A DNA stretch of 64,000 bases from Halomonas organivorans (GTDB lineage: Bacteria > Pseudomonadota > Gammaproteobacteria > Pseudomonadales > Halomonadaceae). The position numbers and the translations under genes were made by a program. Shown here one piece after another: positions 21,712 to 33,081 of this stretch (the stretch's first letter is position 1; the number at the start of each line of letters is the position of its first letter). The notes under the pieces were generated by a model that searched no databases, was not told the origin of the DNA, and saw nothing but the letters and a program-made list of their open reading frames with translations. The DNA lies in NCBI RefSeq assembly GCF_014192055.1, contig NZ_JACHXM010000019.1:1-64000 (forward strand). The letters are read 5' to 3'.

Positions 21712-23067
21712 TCACAGCCGCATCAGGTCGAAATACAGCGCCATCAGCATCAAGGTGCCGACCAGCGCCAGCCCGATACGCAGGCCCACGGCCTGGACCC
21801 GCTCCGATACCGGCCGCCCACGCACCACCTCGACCAGGTAGTAGAGCAGGTGTCCGCCATCGAGCACCGGGATCGGCAGTAGATTGAGCACCCCGAGGCT
21901 GATCGACAGGTAGGCCAGGAAACTGACGAAGCTCTCCAGCCCGGAACGCGCCGAGTCGCCGGCGATGCGGGCGATGGTGATCGGACCGGAGAGATTGGAC
22001 GGCGAGATCAGGCCGACCAGCATCTTGCGAATGGCGTCCAGGGTCAGCACGGTCATCTCGCCGGTCCGCGAGACGGCCTGCCCCACGGCGTCCAGCGGCC
22101 CGTAACGGATCTCGCGCCGGTACTCCTCGGGCCAGTCGACCGACGCGACGCCGGCGCCGACGTAGCCGATGGTGGTACCGTCATCGAGGGTGTTGGGGCG
22201 AGGTGTCAGCGACAGCGAGCGCCGCTCGCCGTCGCGCAGCACGGTCAGCGCGAGGGCCTCGCCGGGACGGGCCCGTACCAGTTCGACGAAGCGGTTCCAG
22301 TCGGCCAGCGGCTCGTCATCCACCGCCACGATCTCGTCGCCGGAGCGGAGCCCGGCCATCGCCGCGGGCTCGCCGTCCACCACCTGGTCGATGACCGCCG
22401 GCAGCCGCGGCCGCCAGGGCGTGATGCCAAGGCTCGCCAGCGGTTGCGGCGGGTCCTGGCGTACCAGCCAGTCCTGCACCGGCAGGCGATGCTCTCGGGC
22501 GATGCTGTCGCCCTCGTCACGGGCGCTCACCGCCAGCTCGCCGCTGGCGCCGATCGCCGCCACCAGTTCGAGGTTGATATCCTCCCAGGAATGCACGGCT
22601 TCATCCCGCACCGCGGTGATCTCCTGGCCGGCGACCAGGCCGCCGCGAGCGGCAGGGGAGTCGGGCGCGACCTCGCCGATCACCGGCACCACGGTGGTGG
22701 TGCCGGCCACGAACAGCAGCCAGTAGGCGACCAGCGCCAGCAGGAAGTTGGCCAAAGGCCCGGCGGCGACGATGGCGATGCGGGACCAGACGCCCTTCTG
22801 GTTGAAGGCACGATGGCGCTCTTCTGCCGCCACCGGCCCCTCACGCTCGTCGAGCATCTTCACGTAGCCGCCCAGCGGGATCGCCGCCACGGCGAACTCG
22901 GTGCCATGGCGATCGACCCGCGACCACAGCGGCTTGCCGAAGCCCACCGAAAAGCGCAGCACCTTGACGCCACAGCGACGCGCGACCCAGAAGTGGCCGA
23001 ACTCGTGAAAGGTGATCAGCAGGCCGAGGACCACGATCACGGCCAACACATTCTGGATCAGACCCAT
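21712..23067 (-). CDS. rseP: RIP zinc metalloprotease RseP
   Basis: Inner-membrane site-2 protease that cuts anti-sigma factor RseA to release sigma-E during envelope stress, and clears signal-peptide remnants. The 451-residue product has the zinc motif HEFGH at 21-25 inside the first membrane span, two periplasmic PDZ domains in the middle, and the conserved NLLPIPVLDGGH near the C terminus, which supplies the third zinc ligand. It lies between dxr and bamA, the standard order, linking sigma-E signalling and barrel assembly. Confidence 0.97.
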   Translation of the reverse strand: MGLIQNVLAVIVVLGLLITFHEFGHFWVARRCGVKVLRFSVGFGKPLWSRVDRHGTEFAVAAIPLGGYVKMLDEREGPVAAEERHRAFNQKGVWSRIAIVAAGPLANFLLALVAYWLLFVAGTTTVVPVIGEVAPDSPAARGGLVAGQEITAVRDEAVHSWEDINLELVAAIGASGELAVSARDEGDSIAREHRLPVQDWLVRQDPPQPLASLGITPWRPRLPAVIDQVVDGEPAAMAGLRSGDEIVAVDDEPLADWNRFVELVRARPGEALALTVLRDGERRSLSLTPRPNTLDDGTTIGYVGAGVASVDWPEEYRREIRYGPLDAVGQAVSRTGEMTVLTLDAIRKMLVGLISPSNLSGPITIARIAGDSARSGLESFVSFLAYLSISLGVLNLLPIPVLDGGHLLYYLVEVVRGRPVSERVQAVGLRIGLALVGTLMLMALYFDLMRL

Positions 23068-23097
23068 GGCAATCTCCCGATGGCGGTCAACAAGGGC

Positions 23098-24282
23098 TCA
23101 GCGGCGCGCCAGCCAGGCCCGCGCCTCGCGGCGGGCGCTGTCGTCGGCGGCGAGGATACCCTCCAGCTCGTCGGCGCGGGTGACCGGGCAGGCGTCGCGC
23201 ACCCGGGCCACCAGCTCGCCGATCTCGGCAAAGCCCAGCGCCCCGTCGAGGAAGGCCGATACGGCCACTTCATTGGCGGCATTGAGGATCGCCGGCGCCG
23301 TGCCGCCGTCGGCCATGGCTTCTCGAGCCAGACGCAGGCAAGGAAAGGCGGCTTCGTCCGCGGGCTCGAAGTCGAGACGCGCCACCTGAAACAGATCCAG
23401 GGCCTCGACGCCGGCGTCGATGCGCTCCGGCCAGGCCAGCCCGAAGGCGATCGGGGTGCGCATGTCCGGGTTACCCAGCTGCGCCAGCACCGAGCCATCA
23501 CTGTAGGCGGCCATGGAGTGGATCACGCTCTGGGGGTGCACCACCACCTGGACCTGCTCGGGGCCGGCGTCGAACAGCCAGCACGCTTCGATCAGCTCGA
23601 GCCCCTTGTTCATCAGGGTGGCGCTGTCCACCGAGATCTTGCGCCCCATCGACCAGTTGGGATGGGCGCAGGCCTGCTCGGGGGTGACCCCGGCCAGCGC
23701 CTCACGCGACCAGCCGCGGAAGGGCCCCCCGGATGCCGTCAGCAGCAGCTGGGTGACGCCGTGACGCGCCAGCCCGCCACGATGTTCGACGGGTAGACAC
23801 TGATAGATGGCATTATGTTCGGAATCGATCGGCAGCAGGGTCGCCTCACAGCGCCTTACGGCGTCCATGAACAGCGCCCCGGACATCACCAGGGCTTCCT
23901 TGTTGGCCAGCAGCACGCGCTTGCCGGCACGCACCGCGGCCAGCGTCGGCAACAGGCCGGCGGCGCCGACGATGGCCGCCATGACGATCTCGACCTCGGA
24001 CGCCTCGCTGACCTCGACCAGCGCGTCGCGGCCGACCCGGACCTCGGTGGCAAGCCCCGCCTCGGCGAGCTGCTCGCGCAGCCACACGGCATCCGCCTCG
24101 CGGTCGAGCACGGCCAACGCCGGCGCATGCACTCGGCACTGCGCCAGCAGCGTCTCACGGGAGCGATGAGCGGTCAGCGCATGGACCCGATAGCGCTCGG
24201 GATGTCGCGCGATGACGTCCAGGGTGTTGGCACCGATGGAGCCCGTGGCGCCCAGCACGGTAACGGCACGGGGTGCACTCAT
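23098..24282 (-). CDS. dxr: 1-deoxy-D-xylulose-5-phosphate reductoisomerase
   Basis: Converts DXP to 2-C-methylerythritol 4-phosphate with NADPH, the committed step of the non-mevalonate isoprenoid pathway. The 394-residue protein has the NADPH loop GATGSIG at 11-17, the substrate and metal block with ASGGPFRG, and the [19 protein letters not shown] motif. Its start overlaps the end of cdsA by 4 bases. With uppS two genes upstream, the operon couples isoprenoid precursor supply to undecaprenyl carrier synthesis. Confidence 0.98.
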   Translation of the reverse strand: MSAPRAVTVLGATGSIGANTLDVIARHPERYRVHALTAHRSRETLLAQCRVHAPALAVLDREADAVWLREQLAEAGLATEVRVGRDALVEVSEASEVEIVMAAIVGAAGLLPTLAAVRAGKRVLLANKEALVMSGALFMDAVRRCEATLLPIDSEHNAIYQCLPVEHRGGLARHGVTQLLLTASGGPFRGWSREALAGVTPEQACAHPNWSMGRKISVDSATLMNKGLELIEACWLFDAGPEQVQVVVHPQSVIHSMAAYSDGSVLAQLGNPDMRTPIAFGLAWPERIDAGVEALDLFQVARLDFEPADEAAFPCLRLAREAMADGGTAPAILNAANEVAVSAFLDGALGFAEIGELVARVRDACPVTRADELEGILAADDSARREARAWLARR

Positions 24283-25077
24283 GACCAGAGCCCTGCCGAA
24301 TGAACGAGCGCGAACAGCGGCGCCGCCGCGGTGAGGCTGTCGATGCGGTCGAGCACGCCGCCGTGTCCGGGCAGCAGCTGACTGGAATCCTTGATCCCGC
24401 GATGGCGCTTGAGCATGCTCTCCAGCAGATCACCGACCACCGAGGCCAGGGTGACCACGGCGGTGGCGACCAGCAGCGCCAGGGTGCCTCCCATCGACAA
24501 CGACTGCCAAGCGGCGAAGGCCAGCGCCAACAGCGCCGTTACCGCCAGGCCTCCGGCCACCCCTTCCCAGGTCTTGCCCGGGCTGACGCGAGGCGCCAGC
24601 TTGTGCCGCCCCAAGCTGCGGCCAACGAAGTAGGCGCCGATGTCGGCGCCCCAGACCAGCAACAGCACGAACAGCAGCCAGGCGACGCCGGCGTCGCGCA
24701 GCACGTTGAAACCGATCCAGGCGGGCATCAGCACCCACAGCCCCATGGCCAGGCGCATCGTGGTGCTGCGCCATTGCTCGAGGCGAGCCGGATAGCCGAC
24801 CACCCAGGTCAGATTGACCAGCCAGCCCACGGCACCGAGCCACAGCGGCCAGTGCGCGACCTGCCAGTCTGCCAGATACCACAGCGCCATCAGCGCCCCG
24901 AGGCCGACCACCGGGGCCAGACGCTTGCCGCCGCGCTCGAGGCCGGCCAGGTTGGCCCACTCCCAGGCGCCGAGCAGCACGATGGCCGCGGTGAAGGCCG
25001 CGAAGGCGCCGCCGGACAGCCCGAACAGGCCTGCCAGCGCCAGCGGCAGCAGCCAGGCGGCGGTGAGAATACGTTGC

Positions 25078-25085
<8 letters not shown>
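24279..25085 (-). CDS. cdsA: phosphatidate cytidylyltransferase
   Basis: Makes CDP-diacylglycerol from phosphatidic acid and CTP for phospholipid synthesis. The 268-residue protein is very hydrophobic with several membrane spans. The C-terminal CdsA signature is present: [20 protein letters not shown] followed by [14 protein letters not shown]. Its start overlaps uppS by 8 bases and its end overlaps dxr by 4, so the three genes are probably co-translated. Confidence 0.97.
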
Positions 25086-25848
<763 letters not shown>

Positions 25849-25908
25849 GGCGGGTGGGACGGTGGCATTCCGTGAACGGCGGCACGCGACGGTGCCGCCG
25901 AGCCGTCC

Positions 25909-26466
25909 TCAGACCTGCATCAGGTCGTGTTCCTTGGATTCCAGCGCCTTGTCGATCTCGCCGACGATCTTGTCGGTAAGCTTCTGGATGGCCTCCTCGG
26001 CCTGACGCTGCTCGTCCTCGGTGATGTCCTTTTCCTTGAGCAACGACTTGATGTCGCCGTTGGCATCACGCCGCACGTTACGCACGGCAACCCTGGCGTT
26101 CTCGGCCTCCTGGCGAGCCTGCTTGATGTAACCCTTGCGGGTTTCCTCGGTCAGCATCGGCATCGGCACCCGGATGACGTTGCCGGCACTGGCCGGATTG
26201 AGACCCAGCTCGGCGGTCAGGATGGCCTTCTCGACCTTCGGCACCATCTGCTGTTCCCAGGGCACCACGGTCAGGGTCCGGGCGTCCTCGATATTGACCG
26301 AGGCCACCTGGTTGATCGGCACCTGGCCACCGTAGTAATCGACGGTCACCGCATCCAGGATGCTGGGATGCGCCCGGCCGGTGCGGATCTTGTTGAAGTT
26401 GTGATGAAGAGCGTCGAGGCTCTTCTTCATGCGGTTTTCTGCGTCCTTCTGGATCTCGTCAATCAC
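25909..26466 (-). CDS. frr: ribosome recycling factor
   Basis: Splits post-termination ribosomes together with EF-G and IF3. I choose the GTG start at 26466, which gives 185 residues, exactly the usual RRF length, and begins VIDEIQKDAENRMKK, like E. coli MISDIRKDAEVRMDK. An AGAGGGTG ribosome site lies just before it, inside the end of pyrH. A longer frame from a TTG at 26484 is less likely. The signature KIRTGRAHPSILD is present. The gap to the pyrH stop is 4 bases. Confidence 0.97.
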   Translation of the reverse strand: MIDEIQKDAENRMKKSLDALHHNFNKIRTGRAHPSILDAVTVDYYGGQVPINQVASVNIEDARTLTVVPWEQQMVPKVEKAILTAELGLNPASAGNVIRVPMPMLTEETRKGYIKQARQEAENARVAVRNVRRDANGDIKSLLKEKDITEDEQRQAEEAIQKLTDKIVGEIDKALESKEHDLMQV

Positions 26467-26470
26467 GATT

Positions 26471-27235
26471 TCACCCTCTATCAATCAGCGTGCCTTCCCG
26501 GCCGCCCACCACCAGGTTCAGCAGCGCTCCCGGCTTGTTCATGTTGAACACGCGAACCGGCATGTCATGGTCCCGCACCAGGCAGATGGCGGTCAAATCC
26601 ATGACGCCAAGCTTCTGGTCGAGCGCGTCATCATAGGACAGCTGGTCGTACTTGACCGCATCGGCGTGCTTGACCGGATCCTTGTCGTAGACCCCATCCA
26701 CCTTGGTGGCCTTGACCACCACGTCGGCATCGATCTCGATGCCGCGCAGGCAGGCCGCGGAATCCGTGGTGAAGAAGGGGTTACCGGTGCCAGCCGAGAA
26801 CAGCACCACGTCGCCGGAGGTCAGGTAGCGAATCGCCGTACGGCGATCGTAGTGCTCCACCACGCCGCTCATGGGAATCGCCGACATCACCCGAGAGCGG
26901 ATATTGGAGCGTTCCAGAGCATCACGCATGGCCAGGGCGTTCATCACCGTGGCCAGCATGCCCATGTGGTCACCGGTGACCCGCTCCATGCCGGCCTCGT
27001 GCAGGGCGGCACCGCGGAACAGGTTGCCGCCGCCGACCACGATGCCGACCTGTACGCCGATGCCGACCAGCTGCCCGATCTCCAGTGCCATGCGATCCAG
27101 CACCTTCGGGTCGATGCCGAACTCGGCATCCCCGGTCAGGGCTTCGCCGGAGAGCTTGAGCAGGATGCGCTTGTACTTCGACACCTCGGCGCGTGGCTTG
27201 TCGGACTTGAGAGGAACGTGCTCGGCACTGCTCAT
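26471..27235 (-). CDS. pyrH: uridylate kinase
   Basis: Phosphorylates UMP to UDP with ATP. The 254-residue protein of the amino acid kinase fold has the N-terminal [14 protein letters not shown] phosphate-binding stretch, the [11 protein letters not shown] loop, and [16 protein letters not shown]. It follows tsf and precedes frr, the conserved translation-nucleotide cluster. A strong hairpin (27297-27318) lies in the tsf-pyrH gap, so pyrH may get only part of the rpsB-tsf transcription or use its own promoter. Confidence 0.98.
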   Translation of the reverse strand: MSSAEHVPLKSDKPRAEVSKYKRILLKLSGEALTGDAEFGIDPKVLDRMALEIGQLVGIGVQVGIVVGGGNLFRGAALHEAGMERVTGDHMGMLATVMNALAMRDALERSNIRSRVMSAIPMSGVVEHYDRRTAIRYLTSGDVVLFSAGTGNPFFTTDSAACLRGIEIDADVVVKATKVDGVYDKDPVKHADAVKYDQLSYDDALDQKLGVMDLTAICLVRDHDMPVRVFNMNKPGALLNLVVGGREGTLIDRG

Positions 27236-27296
27236 GGCGTGTCTCCCGGAAACTCGAGGAATCTGGATGACCGGATGTACCGGCCGGATACGCGAA

Positions 27297-27318
27297 GGCG
27301 TGCGCTCGCGCGCACGCC
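27297..27318 (-). terminator. strong hairpin between tsf and pyrH
   Basis: A 9-base-pair perfect GC-rich stem (27297-27305 with 27310-27318) has a 4-base loop, 26 bases after the tsf stop. On the minus strand it is followed by TTCGCG, so there is no full T run. It may act as a partial terminator or protect the rpsB-tsf message. Confidence 0.5.
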
Positions 27319-27344
27319 ATCTTCACTCAGGAACCGACGCCGGC

Positions 27345-28214
<870 letters not shown>

Positions 28215-28252
28215 GGTAGTGTCCTCTGAATGCTTAGAACTGGAATGTTGAG

Positions 28253-28270
28253 GCCGGGCATGAGCCCGGC
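28253..28270 (-). other. intercistronic hairpin between rpsB and tsf
   Basis: GCCGGGC (28253-28259) pairs with GCCCGGC (28264-28270) around a 4-base loop. No T run follows. It lies between rpsB and tsf, where E. coli also has a hairpin that modulates relative expression; the same role here is inferred. Confidence 0.4.
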
Positions 28271-28360
28271 ACGTCCATTACCCGCCCTGAGGCGCGGCGC
28301 TCGAGCCGCTCCCGGCGCCGGCCGGCACAATCGCAGACCGGCGCCCGGGCGGGCCGACGA

Positions 28361-29101
28361 TCACTCGGCGGCGGCGTCGCTTTCGTTCTCTTCGGTAACC
28401 TCGACGAACTCGTCGGGACGACCTTCCTTCGCGCGAGCGCAGGCGTCTGCCACGGCCTTGACGTAGATCTGGATGGCTCGGATGGAGTCATCGTTGCCCG
28501 GGATCACGTAGTCGACGCCGTCCGGGTTGGAGTTGGTGTCCACCACGCCGATAACCGGAATGCCCAGCTTGTTCGCCTCGTTGATGGCGATGCGCTCGTG
28601 ATCGACGTCGATCACGAACAGCGCGTCGGGCAGGCCGCCCATCTCCTTGATACCGCCGATGGAACGCTCGAGCTTGTCCTGCTCGCGGGTCGCCATCAGG
28701 ACTTCTTTCTTGGTCAGCTTCTCGAAGGTACCATCCTCGCGCATGGCCTCGAGGTCGCGCAGGCGCTTGATCGACTGACGGATCGTCTTGTAGTTGGTCA
28801 GCATGCCGCCGAGCCAACGATGGTTGACGAACGGCTGACCGACGCGGTTAGCCTCTTCCTTGATGATCTTGCTGGCGCTGCGCTTGGTGCCCACGAACAG
28901 GATCTTGTTGTTCGCGGCCGCCATCTTCTCGACCACATCGATGGCCTCGTTCAGGGCCGGGAGGGTATGCTCGAGGTTGATGATGTGAATCTTGTTACGA
29001 GCGCCGAAGATGAACTTGCTCATCTTCGGGTTCCAGTAACGTGTCTGGTGACCGAAGTGAGCGCCTGCCTTCAGCAGGTCACGCATATTGACGTGTGCCA
29101 T
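28361..29101 (-). CDS. rpsB: 30S ribosomal protein S2
   Basis: Small-subunit ribosomal protein. The 246-residue product starts [27 protein letters not shown], diagnostic of S2, and contains [12 protein letters not shown] and the [12 protein letters not shown] segment. An AGGAGT ribosome site lies before the ATG. It leads the rpsB-tsf-pyrH-frr operon. A leader of about 190 bases precedes it, consistent with the structured S2 leaders known to bind S2 in other gammaproteobacteria. Confidence 0.98.
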   Translation of the reverse strand: MAHVNMRDLLKAGAHFGHQTRYWNPKMSKFIFGARNKIHIINLEHTLPALNEAIDVVEKMAAANNKILFVGTKRSASKIIKEEANRVGQPFVNHRWLGGMLTNYKTIRQSIKRLRDLEAMREDGTFEKLTKKEVLMATREQDKLERSIGGIKEMGGLPDALFVIDVDHERIAINEANKLGIPVIGVVDTNSNPDGVDYVIPGNDDSIRAIQIYVKAVADACARAKEGRPDEFVEVTEENESDAAAE

Positions 29102-29296
29102 GGATGACTCCTGGAAATCGGGTTAGGCCTCCATGCACCCCATGGATCCGACCGGCGGCAAGACCGACGGCACCCGGGACCATGTGCCGGTGCATGTGTG
29201 TTTTCAAGGCATTGCGTTGATTGCACCTGTCCTGGCAACGGAATCAGCGGGCCGCGAGCGGCACCAGGGATCGGCGATTGCAGGAAGGCGCGCAGC

Positions 29297-29305
29297 TTTA
29301 TACCA
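29297..29305 (-). promoter_or_regulatory. extended -10 promoter element for rpsB
   Basis: On the minus strand, TGGTATAAA gives an extended -10 box (TG, one base, TATAAA). A poor -35 (TTCATC) lies 17 bases upstream. Initiation here would give an rpsB leader of about 190 bases, ending with the AGGAGT ribosome site. The 29102-29384 gap also has to hold the map promoter, which I could not define. Confidence 0.45.
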
Positions 29306-29384
29306 TGGATCACCTCCGAGATGAAGTCGCCCGACGCCCCTCCCCCCGTTAATCCGGCGACACCACCCCTGATACCGAGATTCC

Positions 29385-30176
29385 ATGAACGTATCCATCA
29401 AGACGTCCGACGAGATCGAGAAGATGCGCGAGGCAGGTCGACAGGCCGCCAGCGTGCTGGAGATGATCGCCCCCTATATCGAGGCCGGCGTCACCACCGG
29501 CGAGATCGACCGTCGCTGCCACGACTATATCGTGCGTGAACTGGGCTCGACGCCCGCGCCTCTCAACTACCACGGCTTCCCCAAGTCGGTGTGCACCTCG
29601 ATCAATCACGTGGTGTGCCACGGCATTCCCGACGACGGCAAGAAGCTCAAGAAGGGCGACATCATGAACCTGGACGTCACGGTGAAGACCGTCGACGGCT
29701 ACCACGGCGACTCCAGCGTGATGTTCATCGTCGGCGAGAGCATCCAGGGCAGCCGCCTGTGCCGGATCACTCAGGAGTGTCTCTACAAGAGCATCGCCCT
29801 GGTGCGCCCCGGCGCGCGCCTGTCCGAGCTTGCGCGCGTCATCCAGCAGCATGCCGAAGCCAACGGCTACGCGGTGGTACGCGACTTCTGCGGCCACGGT
29901 ATCGGCGCCGGCTTCCACGAGGATCCCCAGGTACTGCACTACGACGGCTATGCGCCGGAGGCGGACATCGCACTGAAGGCCGGGATGTGCTTCACCATCG
30001 AACCGATGATCAATGTCGGTGATCATCGCACCAAGGTACTGCGTGACGGCTGGACCGCCGTGACCAAGGACAAGAGCCTCAGCGCCCAGTGGGAGCACAC
30101 CCTGCTGGTCACCGACAACGGGGTGGAGGTGCTCACCGCGCGCAGCGACGAAGACCTTTCATTCCTCTCCCGCTGA
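29385..30176 (+). CDS. map: methionine aminopeptidase type I
   Basis: Removes the initiator Met from nascent proteins. The 263-residue protein has the dinuclear metal ligands in family context: NLDVTVK and HGDSS (two Asp), CGHGIGAGFHE (His), TIEPMIN (Glu) and QWEHTLLV (Glu). The HGFPKSVCTSINHVVCHGIP segment is typical of type I enzymes. It reads divergently from rpsB and runs into glnD after 10 bases, the same order as in E. coli and Pseudomonas (rpsB / map-glnD). Confidence 0.98.
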   Translation: MNVSIKTSDEIEKMREAGRQAASVLEMIAPYIEAGVTTGEIDRRCHDYIVRELGSTPAPLNYHGFPKSVCTSINHVVCHGIPDDGKKLKKGDIMNLDVTVKTVDGYHGDSSVMFIVGESIQGSRLCRITQECLYKSIALVRPGARLSELARVIQQHAEANGYAVVRDFCGHGIGAGFHEDPQVLHYDGYAPEADIALKAGMCFTIEPMINVGDHRTKVLRDGWTAVTKDKSLSAQWEHTLLVTDNGVEVLTARSDEDLSFLSR

Positions 30177-30186
30177 GCCGGCCGCC

Positions 30187-32865
30187 ATGCTGCTCCACCA
30201 TTACGCCTTCACGCCCGACGAACCCCTGTTCGACGCCGAGGCCTTCCGCGCCGAGCTGACCGGCAGCCGTTCGCCGATCGCCCCGTTCAAGGCAGCCCTG
30301 GCCGAGATCCAGACCCGGCTGGATGCCCGCTTTCATGCCGGCAGCGACATCCGCGACCTGGTGCATGGCCGCGCCTGGTGCCTTGACCGGCTGCTGGCAC
30401 TCGCCTGGGAGCAGCATGACTGGCCCGAGGGCATCGCCCTGCTCGCCGTGGGCGGCTACGGCCGCGGCGAGCTGCATCCCCACTCCGACGTCGACCTGCT
30501 GCTGCTGCTCGAGGGGGATGATGACCATCCCTATCGCGAGTCACTATCGGCCTTTATCACCTTCCTGTGGGACATCGGCCTGGAGATCGGCCACAGCGTG
30601 CGCTCGCTCGGCGACTGCGAGCGCGAGGCGGCCGCCGACGTCACGGTGATCACCAACCTGCTCGAGTCTCGCACCCTGGCCGGGGCCGAGCGGCTGCGAG
30701 AGGCCATGCAGGTGCGTATCGCCACCGACCGACTATGGCCGGCGGACCACTTCTTCGAGGCCAAGTGGCAGGAGCAGATCGCCCGTCACTATCGCTTCAA
30801 CAACTCCGAGTATCACCTCGAGCCCAACATCAAGAGCTCACCGGGCGGGCTGCGCGACATCCAGATGATCGGCTGGGTCGCCAAGCGCCACTTCGGCACC
30901 CAGCGCTACGAGGACATCGTCGACATCGGCTTCATGAACGACGCCGAGCTGCGCATCCTCAGCCAGGGCCAGGCCTTCCTGTGGCAGGTGCGCTATGCCC
31001 TGCACATGCTCACCGGGCGCGCCGAGGATCGCCTGCTGTTCGATCACCAACGCACCATCGCCGAGCTGTTCGGCTATCAGGACACGCCCGAGCGCCTGGC
31101 CGTCGAGCAGTTCATGAAGCGCTACTATCGCCACGTCACCGCCCTGGCCGGACTCAACGACATGCTGCTGCAGCACTTCGACGAGGCCATCCTGCGCGGC
31201 GGCGAGGCACTGGAGACGGTGTCTATCAACGCCCGCTTCGAGATCACCGGTGGCTATATCCAGGCGCGCTCTCGGGCGGTGTTCCGCGAGTCTCCCTCGG
31301 CGCTGCTCGAGCTGTTCCTGCTGATGGCCGAACATCCGGAGATCGAAGGCGTACGCGCCGACACCATCCGTCTGATTCGCGACCATCGCCACCTGATCGA
31401 CGATCGCTACCGCGAAGATCCACGCCACCAGCGGCTGTTCATGGCCCTGCTGCGCTCCAGCGGCAACGTCGCCAGGCAGCTCAGGCGCATGAACCGCTAC
31501 GGGGTGCTCGGCAAGTACCTGCCCGCCTTCGGCCAGGCGGTCGGGCTGATGCAGCACGACCTCTTCCACATCTACACCGTGGACGCCCACACCCTGCGAT
31601 TGCTGAAGTGCATCCACGGCTTCCGCAAGGCCGAGGCCAGGGAGACCTATCCGGTGGCCGCCACCCTTATCCAGCAGCTACCCAAGCTCGAACTGCTGTG
31701 GATCGCCGGGCTGTTCCACGACATCGGCAAGGGCCGCGGCGGCGACCACTCGCTGATCGGCGCCAAGGACGTGGAGGCCTTTGCCGCGCTGCATGGCCTG
31801 TCGAGTCGCGACACCCGGCTGGTGGCCTGGCTGGTGGAACATCACCTGCTGATGTCGATGATCGCCCAGAAGCGCGATATCAGCGATCCGGAGGTGATCA
31901 GCGAATTCGCCCGCCAGGTCGGCGACGAGACCCGCCTCGACTACCTCTACGTGCTGACCGTGGCCGACATCACCGCCACCAACCCCACGCTGTGGAACGG
32001 CTGGCGGGCTTCGCTGCTGCGCCAGCTCCATGCCGAGACCAAACGCGCCCTGCGCCGCGGCCTGGAGAACCCGCTGGAGCGCGACGACTCGGTGCGCGAG
32101 ACCCGCGACGAGGCACACTCCCTGCTGGCCACGGTGGGCGCCGACATGGCCCGCGTCGACCGGCTGTGGGAGTCGCTCGGCGAGGACTACTTCCTGCAGT
32201 ATGCGCCCAGCGAGATCGCCTGGCAGACCCAGGGCATCCTCGCTCACCAGGGCAGCGAGCTGCCGCTGGTGATGATCAGCGCGCCCACCGACGACATGGC
32301 CGAGGGCGGCACCAAGGTGTTCATCCACACCCGCTCGGTGGACGATCTGTTCGCCGCCACCTCGGCGGCCATGGAACAGCTCGGGCTGTCGATCCACGAT
32401 GCCCGCATCGCCACTTCCAGCAACGACTGGACGCTCAACACCTTCATCGTCCTCGACGACCTCAACCGCGCCATCCGCGAGCCGGCGCGCCTGGAGGAGA
32501 TCCGCCGCCACCTTGTGGAGGAGCTCGACGACCCGGACGACTATCCGCAGATCGTCACCCGTCACACCCCGCGCCAGCTCAAGCATTTCCGGGTGCCCAC
32601 CGAGGTCGCCATCGAGCAGGACACGGCAGGCGGACGCACCATGCTGGAGCTCACCGCGCCAGACCGCCCCGGCCTGCTGGCTCGCGTCGGGCGCATCTTC
32701 ATGGAGCAGAACATTGCGCTCTCGGCGGCCAAGATCGCTACCCTCGGCGAGCGAGTCGAGGACGTGTTCTTCATCACCGACAAGGCCGGCGAACCGATCA
32801 CCGACCCCGGTCGCCAGCAACGTCTGCGCGAGCGGCTGATCGAGGTGCTCGACATCAGCGGCTGA
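30187..32865 (+). CDS. glnD: [protein-PII] uridylyltransferase/uridylyl-removing enzyme
   Basis: Bifunctional nitrogen sensor that adds UMP to PII proteins when glutamine is low and removes it when glutamine is high. The 892-residue product has an N-terminal nucleotidyltransferase domain (GGYGRGELHPHSDVDLLLL near residues 90-110), an HD phosphohydrolase domain (FHDIGKGRGGDHS near 510-530), and two C-terminal ACT domains (MLELTAPDRPGLLARVG in the last). All parts are intact. It follows map by 10 bases and is probably cotranscribed with it. Confidence 0.98.
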   Translation: MLLHHYAFTPDEPLFDAEAFRAELTGSRSPIAPFKAALAEIQTRLDARFHAGSDIRDLVHGRAWCLDRLLALAWEQHDWPEGIALLAVGGYGRGELHPHSDVDLLLLLEGDDDHPYRESLSAFITFLWDIGLEIGHSVRSLGDCEREAAADVTVITNLLESRTLAGAERLREAMQVRIATDRLWPADHFFEAKWQEQIARHYRFNNSEYHLEPNIKSSPGGLRDIQMIGWVAKRHFGTQRYEDIVDIGFMNDAELRILSQGQAFLWQVRYALHMLTGRAEDRLLFDHQRTIAELFGYQDTPERLAVEQFMKRYYRHVTALAGLNDMLLQHFDEAILRGGEALETVSINARFEITGGYIQARSRAVFRESPSALLELFLLMAEHPEIEGVRADTIRLIRDHRHLIDDRYREDPRHQRLFMALLRSSGNVARQLRRMNRYGVLGKYLPAFGQAVGLMQHDLFHIYTVDAHTLRLLKCIHGFRKAEARETYPVAATLIQQLPKLELLWIAGLFHDIGKGRGGDHSLIGAKDVEAFAALHGLSSRDTRLVAWLVEHHLLMSMIAQKRDISDPEVISEFARQVGDETRLDYLYVLTVADITATNPTLWNGWRASLLRQLHAETKRALRRGLENPLERDDSVRETRDEAHSLLATVGADMARVDRLWESLGEDYFLQYAPSEIAWQTQGILAHQGSELPLVMISAPTDDMAEGGTKVFIHTRSVDDLFAATSAAMEQLGLSIHDARIATSSNDWTLNTFIVLDDLNRAIREPARLEEIRRHLVEELDDPDDYPQIVTRHTPRQLKHFRVPTEVAIEQDTAGGRTMLELTAPDRPGLLARVGRIFMEQNIALSAAKIATLGERVEDVFFITDKAGEPITDPGRQQRLRERLIEVLDISG

Positions 32866-32996
32866 ACGACGCCAGGCGCCGGGGACAAGCCGTAGAGGGG
32901 GCGCCAAAGAATCGCCCAGGGACGTGCTCATGCCCCCCGGCGGGCCAGCCGCGCTCGAAGACTTGTCGACGGATCATTCTGCGCAGTGTCTGGCGT

Positions 32997-33025
32997 TTGA
33001 GGCCCCACCGGGGGTTCCCTATAAT
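32997..33025 (+). promoter_or_regulatory. sigma70 promoter for the dap operon
   Basis: TTGAGG (32997-33002) is followed after exactly 17 bases by the perfect -10 box TATAAT (33020-33025). The dapC ATG lies about 50 bases further on. This is one of the best core promoters in the window. The rest of the 216-base glnD-dapC gap shows only a GGCGCC inverted pair. Confidence 0.7.
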
Positions 33026-33081
33026 CGGCGTCTTGCCACGAGACATCATAACGACGCCGACCACGGCCAGACTGGACACCC

